Shown one piece after another: positions 34,058 to 42,385 of a stretch of 64,000 nt of DNA. Position numbers and translations under genes: made by a program. The DNA lies in NCBI RefSeq assembly GCF_000478175.1, contig NZ_KI515778.1, positions 193,192 to 257,191 of the forward strand. The letters run 5' to 3'. The DNA comes from Corynebacterium sp. KPL1814. Lineage in GTDB: Bacteria > Actinomycetota > Actinomycetes > Mycobacteriales > Mycobacteriaceae. The notes under the pieces were generated by a model. The model had not been told where the DNA came from and searched no databases. It worked only from the letters and a program-made list of their open reading frames with translations. Positions within the stretch are counted from its first letter, which is position 1. The number at the start of each line of letters is the position of its first letter.

Positions 34058-35320
34058 TTAACCCTGCGAAGCAGAATCGATGGCCGCCTTCATATCGGAA
34101 GTGGCATCCTCGACAGACTTGCCATCGGTAAGCGCGGCATACGCGTTGTCCTGAATGGCCTTAGAGATGGCGGAGTAGAACGGCGATACCGGGCGCGGTG
34201 CGGCGTTTTCCAGGGATTCCTTCAGCGCTGGCAGGTAGGGGAATTCCTCCTGCAGCTGTGGGTCATCGTAGATGGAGGAAAGAACCGGCGGGAAGGACTG
34301 CTCAGCAAAGGACTTCTGGTTCTCCTCGTTGATGATGAAGTTCATGAAGTCCAGGGCGGTGCCCTTGTTCTTGGAATTGATGTTGATGCCGTTGTTGTAG
34401 CCGCCCAAGGTGGACACGCCAACGCCGTCCTTGCCCAGCGGTGCCTGGACCTCAACGTCGATGCCGGCATCTACGGCGTTGGTGTACATGTAGGGCCAGT
34501 TCACTGCGAAGGCGGTCTTGCCTTCGGTGAAGGCCATGTTGGTCTCTTCCTCGGTGGCGGCGGTGGAGTCCTTGGAGATGATTTCGTCTTCATACGCATC
34601 CACCATGGCCTGCAGGCCTTCCTGGGCTGCCTTGGAATCGACGGTGGCATTGCCGTCATCGTCAAGCACCGAGCCGCCCCAGCCCTCCATGAAGCCGGCG
34701 GTATTTAGAGCCAAGCCCTCGTACTGCTTGAGCTGGGTGGTCAGGCAATTCTTGCCGTCTTTCAGTTCCTTGCAGGCGGATTCGAGGTCGGCGAATTTCT
34801 CCGGGGTAGCGTCCGCGAGTTCAGTATTGCGGAAGAGGAGCTGGCCATTGGTGTTTTGCGGCAGCGCATACAGCACGTCGTTGTAGGTGGCCGATTCCAC
34901 GGTGGCCGGCAAGAGCTCCGAGGTATCGGTCTCGAAGTCACCGTTGAGCGGCTGGAGCCACTGGTTGGCGGCGAATTCCGCGGTCCAGACTACGTCGAGA
35001 GCCATGACATCGTAGTCATTGTTGCCGGCCTGGAGGGATTGCACCAGGGTTTCGCGCTGGGCATCGGCCTCGCCCGCGAGCTCCTTGAGCGTGACCTTTT
35101 CATCCGGATTTTCTTCATTCCATTTATCGATGATGGGAGTGATCTTATCCGTGTCGTTCTTGCCCATGGCAAAGGTGATGGGGCCGTGTGAGTCAGCGCC
35201 GGAACCGGAACCGGATGCGGAGCCATCCGCGTTATCTGCACCATCGTCAGACGTGGAGCAGCCGGCCAACGCCAGTACTGCCGTGGTGGCGACTGTGGTG
35301 CGAATGAAGTACTTCTTCAT
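34058..35320 (-). CDS. tusE: Trehalose-binding lipoprotein
   Basis: Extracellular substrate-binding protein of a CUT1 sugar ABC importer, 420 aa. The signal peptide ends in lipobox LALAGCST (lipidated Cys about residue 21), then a Ser/Gly/Asp linker. The family signature is TEGKTAFAVNWPYMYTNAVD and YNNGININSKNKGTALDFMN in the C-lobe. It lies between tusK and the permeases in one direction. Trehalose as substrate is inferred from gene order and from the adjacent trehalose-synthase-like gene. Confidence 0.92.
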   Translation of the reverse strand: MKKYFIRTTVATTAVLALAGCSTSDDGADNADGSASGSGSGADSHGPITFAMGKNDTDKITPIIDKWNEENPDEKVTLKELAGEADAQRETLVQSLQAGNNDYDVMALDVVWTAEFAANQWLQPLNGDFETDTSELLPATVESATYNDVLYALPQNTNGQLLFRNTELADATPEKFADLESACKELKDGKNCLTTQLKQYEGLALNTAGFMEGWGGSVLDDDGNATVDSKAAQEGLQAMVDAYEDEIISKDSTAATEEETNMAFTEGKTAFAVNWPYMYTNAVDAGIDVEVQAPLGKDGVGVSTLGGYNNGININSKNKGTALDFMNFIINEENQKSFAEQSFPPVLSSIYDDPQLQEEFPYLPALKESLENAAPRPVSPFYSAISKAIQDNAYAALTDGKSVEDATSDMKAAIDSASQG

Positions 35321-35424
35321 GGGGAATTCACCTTTCAGAAAGCTTGGGTGTACCTTAAAAATAATTTACAAACACCGCGCGCAGAATAGATTTTGATTAT
35401 TCACCTCTAAATGGGGGGGGTAAT

Positions 35425-36417
35425 TTAGGAAGTGGAGATGCGTTGCCCAGTTTCTGGATCGAAGCGGTGTGCAGCGCTTTCATCAAAGGTCAATATAACC
35501 TCGTCACCGCGCTGCGGCGGGGTGCCTTCACAGCGGGCCACGAACCGTGCGCTACCCACCGTGGCGTAGACAAAGGATTCGGAACCCAATTCTTCAACTA
35601 GGTCTACCGTGCCGCGCAGGCCCTCTGCGCCCTCATTGAGGTGCATGTTTTCGGGCCGAACGCCCAGGCGCTCGCCGTTGTGGTCAAAGATATTCATCGC
35701 AGGCGAACCAATAAAACCGGCGACGAATTCGTTTGCTGGCTCCGCATAAAGCTCGCGCGGTGGGGCAACCTGCTGCAATTCGCCATCTTTCAGCACCGCT
35801 ACCCGGTGCCCCAGCGTCATGGCCTCTACCTGATCGTGGGTGACGTAGACCGTGGTGGTCCCAAGCCGCTGCTGCAGGCTCGCAAGCTCCGTACGGGTTT
35901 GCACGCGCAGCTTCGCATCCAGGTTAGAGAGCGGCTCATCCATGAGGAAGGCCTTAGGGTTGCGCACAATGGCACGGCCCATGGCAACGCGCTGGCGCTG
36001 ACCACCCGATAGGTCCTTGGGCTTGCGCTTGAGGAACTCGTTCAATCCCAGCATCTCCGCTGCATCCTGGACCTTTTGCTTGATTTCAGCCTTGGGGAGC
36101 TTGGCCAGCTTGAGCGAAAAGCCCATGTTTTCTTCCACAGAAAGGTGTGGGTAGAGCGCATAATTTTGAAAAACCATCGCAATATCGCGATCACCCGGTT
36201 CAAGGCCCGTGACGTCTGCATCATCGATTAAAATCCGGCCACTAGACGTTGGTTCAAGGCCGGCCAACGCGCGCAGCGTCGTGGACTTGCCGCAGCCAGA
36301 AGGGCCCACCAAAACGAGGAACTCGCCGTCCGCGATTTCTAGGTCCAATTCCTTCACGGTGGGCGCCGCCGCGCCGGGGTAAGTGATATTTACCTTTTCA
36401 AAAGTGACCTTTGCCAT
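35425..36417 (-). CDS. tusK: Sugar ABC transporter ATPase (MalK/MsiK type)
   Basis: A 330-aa ATPase that powers the TusFG permeases, from ATG 36417 (the longer frame to 36519 overlaps the birA promoter and lacks support). Walker A GPSGCGKSTTLRAL, Q-loop FQNYALYPHLSVEEN, signature LSGGQRQRVAMGRAIV, Walker B AFLMDEPLSNLD, switch VTHDQVEAM. The C-terminal regulatory (TOBE-like) domain (residues about 235-330) has GVRPENMHL. It is divergent from birA with a 43-base gap. Confidence 0.93.
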   Translation of the reverse strand: MAKVTFEKVNITYPGAAAPTVKELDLEIADGEFLVLVGPSGCGKSTTLRALAGLEPTSSGRILIDDADVTGLEPGDRDIAMVFQNYALYPHLSVEENMGFSLKLAKLPKAEIKQKVQDAAEMLGLNEFLKRKPKDLSGGQRQRVAMGRAIVRNPKAFLMDEPLSNLDAKLRVQTRTELASLQQRLGTTTVYVTHDQVEAMTLGHRVAVLKDGELQQVAPPRELYAEPANEFVAGFIGSPAMNIFDHNGERLGVRPENMHLNEGAEGLRGTVDLVEELGSESFVYATVGSARFVARCEGTPPQRGDEVILTFDESAAHRFDPETGQRISTS

Positions 36418-36460
36418 GCGCAACACACTAGCACCACCAGCGGACGGTATCTTGGAATCT

Positions 36461-37330
36461 ATGACTGCACTTGATAAGCACCGCATCCGCACCGCCCTGG
36501 CAGAGGACTTCACCACCATCGATTTTGTGGATCAGACTGGTTCCACTAATACCGATTTGATGCAGGCCACCAATATCGCCGATGGCACCGTGCTGCTTGC
36601 CGATGAGCAGTTGTCCGGCAAAGGCCGCCTCGGCCGGGCGTGGACGGCGCCTGCCGGATCCCAGGTGATCTTTTCCGTGCTGCTCTTGCCCGATTCCCTC
36701 GATTACTTGGGTACGCTTCCGCTGGCAGCGGGCCTGGCCGTGACCGATTCCATCGAGGGCTCCGTGCTGAAGTGGCCGAATGACGTGCATATAGATGGCA
36801 ATAAACTCTGCGGCATCCTTGCCGAGGCCGGTCCTGTGGGCCAAGCCTTCAAGTCCGCACCGAAGACCGAGGTCAATAAGACTGAGCTCAACAAAACAGA
36901 GCTGAACAAAGCCGAGGTCAACAAGACTGAAGTCAATAAGGCCGAGGTAAATAAGGCCGTCGGCGGGCAGGCGCCCTCCGCGCGCGTGGTCGTGGGTATG
37001 GGCATTAATGTCACGCTCACCCGCGAGGAATTGCCCATTGAAAAGGCGACCTCGTTGGCGCTTGAAGGACGCGATACCGATCGCACCGAGCTGGCCATTA
37101 CCGTGCTGAAAAACCTGCGCCGCCGCATTACGCAGTGGGAGAACCAGGATCCGCAGCTGATGCAGGATTACCGGGCGGTGTGCTCATCCATTGACCAGGA
37201 GGTGCGGTTGGAGACCCCGACTGGCGATGTCATCGGCCGCGTCGAAGGCATCGGCGATGACGGACGCATTAACGTCGCGGGCGAGTACTACTCCGCCGGC
37301 GACGTGACGCATCTGCGCCCGGCACGATAG
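36461..37330 (+). CDS. birA: Biotin protein ligase with an in-frame repeat insertion
   Basis: Attaches biotin to Pyc, AccBC and the second biotin carrier in this window. The 289-aa protein lacks the N-terminal DNA-binding domain (monofunctional). Catalytic motifs: DQTGSTNTDL, SGKGRLGRAWTAPAG (biotin loop, usually GRGRxGR), LKWPNDVHIDGNKLCGILAE and VVVGMGINV. Between the last two, residues 136-165 are six pentapeptides [T/A]E[V/L]NK encoded by a 15-bp tandem repeat (36866-36955). The insert falls in a surface loop, so activity is probably kept. Confidence 0.93.
   Translation: MTALDKHRIRTALAEDFTTIDFVDQTGSTNTDLMQATNIADGTVLLADEQLSGKGRLGRAWTAPAGSQVIFSVLLLPDSLDYLGTLPLAAGLAVTDSIEGSVLKWPNDVHIDGNKLCGILAEAGPVGQAFKSAPKTEVNKTELNKTELNKAEVNKTEVNKAEVNKAVGGQAPSARVVVGMGINVTLTREELPIEKATSLALEGRDTDRTELAITVLKNLRRRITQWENQDPQLMQDYRAVCSSIDQEVRLETPTGDVIGRVEGIGDDGRINVAGEYYSAGDVTHLRPAR
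36866..36955 (+). repeat. 15-bp coding tandem repeat in birA (6 units)
   Basis: Six 15-base units encoding TEVNK, TELNK, TELNK, AEVNK, TEVNK and AEVNK. Synonymous differences among units (GTC/CTC/CTG/GTA, AAT/AAC, AAG/AAA) show it is not a very recent expansion. Unit length keeps frame, so copy number can vary without inactivating the gene. Confidence 0.92.
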
Positions 37331-37411
37331 GCGCCGCACGATAGGCATCGCGCGGCAGGTGCTGCGGAGTCCGCGTGGACTGAGCAGCACGGCCTCGCAC
37401 TGGTACTATCC

Positions 37412-37858
37412 ATGGCTATGGGATTGATGAAGATGGGCCAAGGCGAGGTTAAGCGCGCGGACGTGTCCGCGCCGTTTCGCGCGCTCGTTTTCCCATTCTT
37501 GGAGCTCATCCTCATTACGGGCGTGCTGTGGATTGCCATCGGCTGGTGCGATGCCGAGGGGGTAGAACCAATACTGCGCAATGGCCTCGTAGTCTTGTGG
37601 GCCGGGCTGAGCACGTGGCGCTTTCTCATTCCGTTTTATAAGGCTCGCCGCAAGCGGTTCATCGTGACCAATCGCCGCGTCATCGTGCGGGAAGGCCGCC
37701 ACATCGATTCAATTCCGCTGGAAGATATTCGCGGCGCCCGCAAGCGCCGCGGCGGTATCTCCATTGCGCTCAATGGCTGGGACAGGGCCATGTATTTTCC
37801 CACCGTAGCCAAGTCAAAGCAGGTGGCAGAGATTATTAATGATCGCCCTTGGTTTTAA
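37412..37858 (+). CDS. Bacterial PH-domain (DUF304-like) membrane protein
   Basis: A 148-aa protein. Two hydrophobic segments (ALVFPFLELILITGVLWIAI and GLVVLWAGLSTWRFLIPF) are followed by a bacterial PH-type domain (RRKRFIVTNRRVIVREGRHI, DSIPLEDIRGARKRRGG). Function unknown; the same protein type follows birA in C. glutamicum. It overlaps convergent alsD by 23 bases at the 3' end. Confidence 0.85.
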   Translation: MAMGLMKMGQGEVKRADVSAPFRALVFPFLELILITGVLWIAIGWCDAEGVEPILRNGLVVLWAGLSTWRFLIPFYKARRKRFIVTNRRVIVREGRHIDSIPLEDIRGARKRRGGISIALNGWDRAMYFPTVAKSKQVAEIINDRPWF

Positions 37859-38567
37859 CCTCGGTGGAGTGCAATTGCTTATCAAGATCCTCCGGTGCGA
37901 GATTAGCGCTGCTGAATTCTTGGGTCAGCGGCAGGCGCAGTTCTAGATCGGAACCGGGGCAGAGCTCGATTTTCGCCTCATCCACGGTGTAATCCAGCAC
38001 ATGTCCGCCGGATTGCCGCGCGGCGTCGATAAAGTGCACGTGGCAGCCAGGCACCGAAATCCCGCGCTCGTACACGGGAGTGCGGAAGCCGCCGATGACG
38101 CCCTCGACATCGCTAAAGTGCAGCTCTTTATCGCCGCCGACCGCCTTCGTCATTGGGGGATAGGGTTTGGTTTGTTTGACCACGGTGCGCGTAGTGACCT
38201 CAGAAAACCTGCCCGTGATGCGGACGGCGTACATGTAGTTCGCGGAAGGTTCCACCTCATCGATGAAGGCGGAAAGTTCGTCGCGGCGCAGGCCCCGTGG
38301 GGCATCGACAAGAATGCGCGGCACAAAGTTGGTGGCCACGGCATAAGGAGTTTGCTGGTCCAGGTCCGCAACCCGCGCGGAGCCATCGCCGCGCAGCTGG
38401 TAGCAGGTCCCGTCCAAGATGATCATTTCACCATCGAGGCCGTTAAAAGTCCCGATGCCAAAATTGCCCTTTCCTAGCAGCTCAGAGATGGTCATCTCGC
38501 CGTCATAAATGCCATCAAGGAGGGCGCTCATGAGGGAGTTCTGGAAGATCGAATGACGGGTAAACAT
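37836..38567 (-). CDS. alsD: Alpha-acetolactate decarboxylase
   Basis: Converts alpha-acetolactate to acetoin. The 243-aa protein starts at ATG 38567 (MFTRHSIFQNSLM). Zinc-ligand motif: GCHVHFIDAARQSGGHVLDY (HxH plus later His), with the ligand-region Glu in LDGEMIILDGTCYQL. No acetolactate synthase is adjacent, so substrate would come from branched-chain amino acid synthesis. It overlaps divergent purK upstream sequences only slightly, and the PH-domain gene at its 3' end. Confidence 0.92.
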   Translation of the reverse strand: MFTRHSIFQNSLMSALLDGIYDGEMTISELLGKGNFGIGTFNGLDGEMIILDGTCYQLRGDGSARVADLDQQTPYAVATNFVPRILVDAPRGLRRDELSAFIDEVEPSANYMYAVRITGRFSEVTTRTVVKQTKPYPPMTKAVGGDKELHFSDVEGVIGGFRTPVYERGISVPGCHVHFIDAARQSGGHVLDYTVDEAKIELCPGSDLELRLPLTQEFSSANLAPEDLDKQLHSTEVKTKGDH

Positions 38568-38591
38568 GGTATCCAAGCTAATATTGTGGGC

Positions 38592-39761
38592 GTGAGTGTC
38601 TCAAAACCTATTGTAACTGTCTGTGGCGATGGTCAGCTGGCGCGCATGATGCAACCTGCCGCCGCGGAACTCGATATTCATCTGCGGATTCTTGCTGGTA
38701 GTCCGGATTCTTCGACCGCGCAGGTCACCCCGGACATCGTGGTGGGCGATTACCACAAGTACGAGGATCTGCTCGCGGCAGCCCGCGGCTCGGATGCGGT
38801 TACCTTCGAGCATGAGCATGTGCCCAATGAGCATTCCGCCGCGCTTATCGATGCCTCCTTTAACATCCAGCCCCAGCCCAGCGCCCTGCGCTATGCCCAG
38901 GACAAGCTGGACATGCGGGAAAAGCTCTCCGCACTGGGGGCGCCCGTTCCGCGGTTTAGCGCAATCGAATCCGTTGCTGATGCCCGCGCTTTTTTCGATG
39001 CCGTAGACGGGCGCGTTTGTCTCAAGGCCCGCCGCGGTGGCTATGACGGCAAGGGCGTGTGGTTTCCTTCGGATGCCGATCTTGATGAGCTCGTCGCTGA
39101 GCTATTAGATGCCGGCACGCCGCTCATGGCCGAAGAGAAAGTGGATCTGACCCGCGAGCTATCCATCTTGGTAGCGCGCCGCCCATCCGGTGAAGCCAAG
39201 GTCTGGCCCATTACCCAGTCCCGCCAGGCCAACGGCATCTGTGCCGAGGCCATCGCGCCCGCGCCCGATCTCTCGCCTGAGCTGGCCGAACGTGCCTCTG
39301 CGCTGGGTCTTAGCATTGCCGAATCCCTCGGCGTGACCGGCGTGCTGGCCGTGGAGCTTTTCGCCTTCAATGGTGAGCGTGGCGAGGATATCTCCGTTAA
39401 TGAATTGGCCATGCGCCCGCACAATACCGGCCACTGGACCCAGGATGGCTGCGTGACCTCGCAGTTCGAACAGCACCTGCGCGCCGTACTCGACCTGTCC
39501 TTGGGTGCGGTGGACGCCCTAGCCCCGGTGACCGTTATGGCAAATGTGCTCGGCGCGGACGAAGATCCCAAGATGCCGATGCCGCAGCGTGTGCGCGAGG
39601 TCATGGAACGCTACCCGCACGCCAAGATTCACCTGTACGGCAAGGAACACCGCGCTGGCCGCAAGATCGGCCACGTCAATGTCGCTGGTACATCACTCGA
39701 TGAGACCCGCGATGCCGCCCGGCAGGCCGCGCACTTTCTGATGCACGCAACGTGGGCATAA
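38592..39761 (+). CDS. purK: N5-carboxyaminoimidazole ribonucleotide synthase
   Basis: ATP-grasp enzyme carboxylating AIR to N5-CAIR in purine synthesis. It is about 389 aa from GTG 38592 (VSVSKPIVTVCGDGQLARMM, the expected start). Motifs: CLKARRGGYDGKGVWFPSD (ATP-grasp), ELSILVARRPSGEAKVWP, and VNELAMRPHNTGHWTQDGC with the active-site RPHN-SGH type element. purE follows 24 bases later, so the two consecutive enzymes are co-expressed. Confidence 0.95.
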   Translation: MSVSKPIVTVCGDGQLARMMQPAAAELDIHLRILAGSPDSSTAQVTPDIVVGDYHKYEDLLAAARGSDAVTFEHEHVPNEHSAALIDASFNIQPQPSALRYAQDKLDMREKLSALGAPVPRFSAIESVADARAFFDAVDGRVCLKARRGGYDGKGVWFPSDADLDELVAELLDAGTPLMAEEKVDLTRELSILVARRPSGEAKVWPITQSRQANGICAEAIAPAPDLSPELAERASALGLSIAESLGVTGVLAVELFAFNGERGEDISVNELAMRPHNTGHWTQDGCVTSQFEQHLRAVLDLSLGAVDALAPVTVMANVLGADEDPKMPMPQRVREVMERYPHAKIHLYGKEHRAGRKIGHVNVAGTSLDETRDAARQAAHFLMHATWA

Positions 39762-39785
39762 CTCTTAAAACCTAGAAAGGACATT

Positions 39786-40286
39786 ATGGAACCGCAGGTA
39801 GGAATCATCATGGGCTCAGATTCGGATTGGCCCACCGTCAAACCCGCAGCGGAAGTCCTCGCGGACTTCGGCATCCCCATTGAGGTTGGCGTGGTCAGCG
39901 CCCACCGCACCCCGGAAAAGATGCTGGCCTACGCCAAGGCAGCGCACTCCTCCGGCCTTAAGGCCATCATCGCCTGCGCCGGTGGCGCCGCCCACCTGCC
40001 AGGCATGGTTGCAGCGGCCACGCCGCTGCCCGTTATCGGCATCCCGCGCGCGCTCAAGGACCTCGATGGCCTAGACTCCCTGCTTTCTATCGTGCAGATG
40101 CCTAGCGGTGTTCCCGTGGCTACCGTCTCCATCGGCGGCGCAAAGAACGCCGGCCTGCTGGCCGCCCGCATCCTGGGTGCCGGAGACCCCGCGCTGCAAA
40201 ACAAGATGGTCGCCTACCAAGAAAAGATGGCAGAGGAAGTCGAGCAGAAGGATAAGAACCTCCGCTCGAAGCTGCTAGGGGAGTAG
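39786..40286 (+). CDS. purE: N5-CAIR mutase
   Basis: Moves the carboxyl group of N5-CAIR to give CAIR. The 166-aa protein is class I Pur[13 protein letters not shown] (substrate loop), [18 protein letters not shown] with catalytic His, and [20 protein letters not shown]. It starts at ATG with GAAAGGAC upstream. Two palindromic family B repeats follow and may serve as terminator. Confidence 0.96.
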   Translation: MEPQVGIIMGSDSDWPTVKPAAEVLADFGIPIEVGVVSAHRTPEKMLAYAKAAHSSGLKAIIACAGGAAHLPGMVAAATPLPVIGIPRALKDLDGLDSLLSIVQMPSGVPVATVSIGGAKNAGLLAARILGAGDPALQNKMVAYQEKMAEEVEQKDKNLRSKLLGE

Positions 40287-40301
40287 TCCCTAGTACCCTG
40301 T

Positions 40302-40366
40302 GTCCAAAACAACCGCGTTTCTCCAATTTTGGACCCGATTTTTATAAGAACGCGGTTGTTTTGGAC
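40302..40366. repeat. Palindromic repeat family B, copy 2
   Basis: A perfect 18-bp stem, GTCCAAAACAACCGCGTT (40302-40319) with its complement (40349-40366), then ATTTTG. It begins 16 bases after purE and could terminate it. Its loop carries a CCAATTTTGGACCC element like that of copy 1. Confidence 0.85.
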
Positions 40367-40420
40367 ATTTTGTATGATTGCGTAGGTTTCCTGGCTCCTA
40401 GGGCGTTCATCGGGCGGCGC

Positions 40421-40490
40421 TGCGTTCAAAACAACCGCGTTTCTTCATTTTTCGGCCTGATATTTAGAGGAACGCGGTCATTATGGACGC
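40421..40490. repeat. Palindromic repeat family B, copy 3 (decayed)
   Basis: The left arm TTCAAAACAACCGCGTTTC is intact; the right arm (GAACGCGGTCATTATGGACG) has lost part of the match. It lies 55 bases after copy 2 in the same orientation. The 297-base gap after purE holds these two repeats and nothing else recognised. Confidence 0.7.
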
Positions 40491-40583
40491 CTCAGGGCTG
40501 AGGTCGGTGGCACGTGGCCCTGCGAGTCCGTGCCGCCTCACTTACAATTCCACTCGGGGCGTAAGTGTTCCGAGGGGGAGTAG

Positions 40584-41447
40584 ATGAAGGAACTTTTAGT
40601 ATCGGGGTTGAATCAAAGGCAACTGAGGGCCGGTCTGGCCAGCGGCAAGATAATTAAAATTCGCCGTGGGCTGTATACGTGGCGGAAACCTACGCCATTC
40701 GAGCTCGCTTACATCGTGCATGAAAAATGGCCTGGAATAATGCTCGCGGGGAAATCTGCGGTTGAGCTCTATTCCAAGAAGGAACTGACCTTTCCGCTGC
40801 ATTGTGCCTACGAGCACCCGCTGGCGAACTCTACTTGGTTAAAGGTGCAGCGTACGCGACAGACAACGACCTTTAGCCATGATGGCCTTCCTGTTCAGAA
40901 TCCCCTTTTGGCTGCGGGAGAAGTAGACGAAGCAGAAGCGCTGGCGATGCTAGAAGCGCGCTATCAGACGCGACGTGGGAAACAAGCCCTAGAGAAGGAA
41001 TGGGGCGCTATCTCTCGGGTACCGGCAAGGGTCAAAGAACTGGTCAAAAAGGCCGCCATCGGTGCCGATAGTGAAGCGGAGAGGAAGGTGACCCGCGCAT
41101 TGCAGAAGCGCGGTAAAAAGGTGCAGGTTAACCATCAAATCGGTCCGTACCTGTGGGACATTGTGGTGGGGAAGGTGGCGGTAGAGATTGATGGTTACGA
41201 CTACCACAAGGCTGAAGACCTAGGTACCTTCATTAAGGACCGATGGAAGGGAAATAACGCTGCACTGAAAGGCTATACGGTGTTGCGGTACTCGGGGAGC
41301 TGCGTGAAGCACCACTTAGTTGATGTAGTGCAGCAAATAATCGAAGCAGACGAGGACCGCACCAACTTCACGTCGCACGTTCACAAGCCCGTGTGGCAGT
41401 GGCATTGGATTCTTGCCGGATTTGAGTCCGAACCAATTTACGGCTAG
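40584..41447 (+). CDS. AbiEi-like winged helix + DUF559 endonuclease-like protein
   Basis: A 287-aa protein. The N-terminal about 60 residues are an AbiEi/type IV antitoxin-like winged helix (LNQRQLRAGLASGKIIKIRR, GLYTW). The C-terminal about 110 residues are DUF559/Vsr-like, with a PD-(D/E)xK pattern: DSEAERKVTRAL, then DIVVGKVAVEIDGYDYHKAE and KGYTVLRYSG. No toxin partner (AbiEii) is adjacent, so a canonical toxin-antitoxin pair is not supported. ATG 40584 is preceded by GAGGGGGAG. A protein of similar plan lies at 45541-46440. Role unknown. Confidence 0.8.
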   Translation: MKELLVSGLNQRQLRAGLASGKIIKIRRGLYTWRKPTPFELAYIVHEKWPGIMLAGKSAVELYSKKELTFPLHCAYEHPLANSTWLKVQRTRQTTTFSHDGLPVQNPLLAAGEVDEAEALAMLEARYQTRRGKQALEKEWGAISRVPARVKELVKKAAIGADSEAERKVTRALQKRGKKVQVNHQIGPYLWDIVVGKVAVEIDGYDYHKAEDLGTFIKDRWKGNNAALKGYTVLRYSGSCVKHHLVDVVQQIIEADEDRTNFTSHVHKPVWQWHWILAGFESEPIYG

Positions 41448-41465
41448 ATGCCGCCGAACACAGTT

Positions 41466-42374
41466 CTATTCTTGCGTGACTTCTGGCAATTGTGAAGAGG
41501 TCGTGGGATAAGACGGCTGGGCGCCGGCGCTGGTGGCGGCGAAGGCACCGACGCGGGCGGCGAAGGTGGCGGCATCGACAAGCGTGGCGCCTTCAAGGAG
41601 CTTGGTGCAAAAGGCTCCGGCAAAGGCGTCGCCTGCGCCGGTGGTATCGACTGCGGTGATCTGTGGGGTGGGGATGTCCGTGTTGGATTCGGGCGTTGCG
41701 ACGTAGGCGCCTTCGGCCCCGAGGGTCAGCACCACCGATTTAAAGCCGGCGGAGACGAGGCGGTGGGCGAGCTCGCGCGGGGTGCCGGTGGAAGAAAGGC
41801 CCAGTTGTTCAAGGATGAGGCCAGCCTCGTGCTCGTTGGCCATGAGGGGATCGGCCTGCAGGAGGGCGTCGCGGTCCACCTCGATGACTGGGGCGAGGTT
41901 GACGACCACGCGTCCTTGGGCGGCATCGACGGCGGCTTTGAAACCGGAAGCGGGGATTTCGCCCTGGAGCAAGACGACGTCCGCATCGGCGATGGTGGAT
42001 TGGCGGGCGGTGACGAAGGGGGCATCGACAAGAGCGTTTGCACCGGGGGAGATGACGATGGTGTTTTCCCCATCGGCGGAGACCGTGATGACCGCCAAGC
42101 CGGTAGTGGTATCGGACTGTTCCACCGCTCTGAGATCGATGCCGGAGCTGTGCATGTAGTGCATGGCGGGCTCGGCGTAGGGATCGGAGCCGACCGCGCC
42201 GACGAAAGCTACATTGGCGCCCAATTGCGCGGCGGCGACCGCTTGGTTTGCGCCCTTGCCGCCAGCGAGGATCTCGCCGCCAGAGCCCAGCAAGGTTTCG
42301 CCGGGGTGCGGGTGGCGTTCGGCGTGGACAATAAGGTCAGCATTAATCGATCCGACGACGGTGAGTTTGCTCAT
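41466..42374 (-). CDS. rbsK: Ribokinase
   Basis: A 302-aa PfkB-family kinase, ribose to ribose-5-phosphate. Motifs: GSINADLIVHAERHPHPGET, GGKGANQAVAAAQLGA (PfkB signature 1), and DTTGAGDAFAGAFCTKLLEG (signature 2, catalytic Asp and anion hole). It follows its LacI-type regulator by 11 bases. Ribose could come from the nucleoside hydrolase at 59.4 kb; no ribose transporter is in the window. Confidence 0.94.
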   Translation of the reverse strand: MSKLTVVGSINADLIVHAERHPHPGETLLGSGGEILAGGKGANQAVAAAQLGANVAFVGAVGSDPYAEPAMHYMHSSGIDLRAVEQSDTTTGLAVITVSADGENTIVISPGANALVDAPFVTARQSTIADADVVLLQGEIPASGFKAAVDAAQGRVVVNLAPVIEVDRDALLQADPLMANEHEAGLILEQLGLSSTGTPRELAHRLVSAGFKSVVLTLGAEGAYVATPESNTDIPTPQITAVDTTGAGDAFAGAFCTKLLEGATLVDAATFAARVGAFAATSAGAQPSYPTTSSQLPEVTQE

Positions 42375-42385
42375 TGGAAATCCTC

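Noticed and set aside
40584..41447. Complete AbiE type IV toxin-antitoxin system
   Set aside because: Only an AbiEi-like winged helix is present; no AbiEii nucleotidyltransferase toxin lies next to it.
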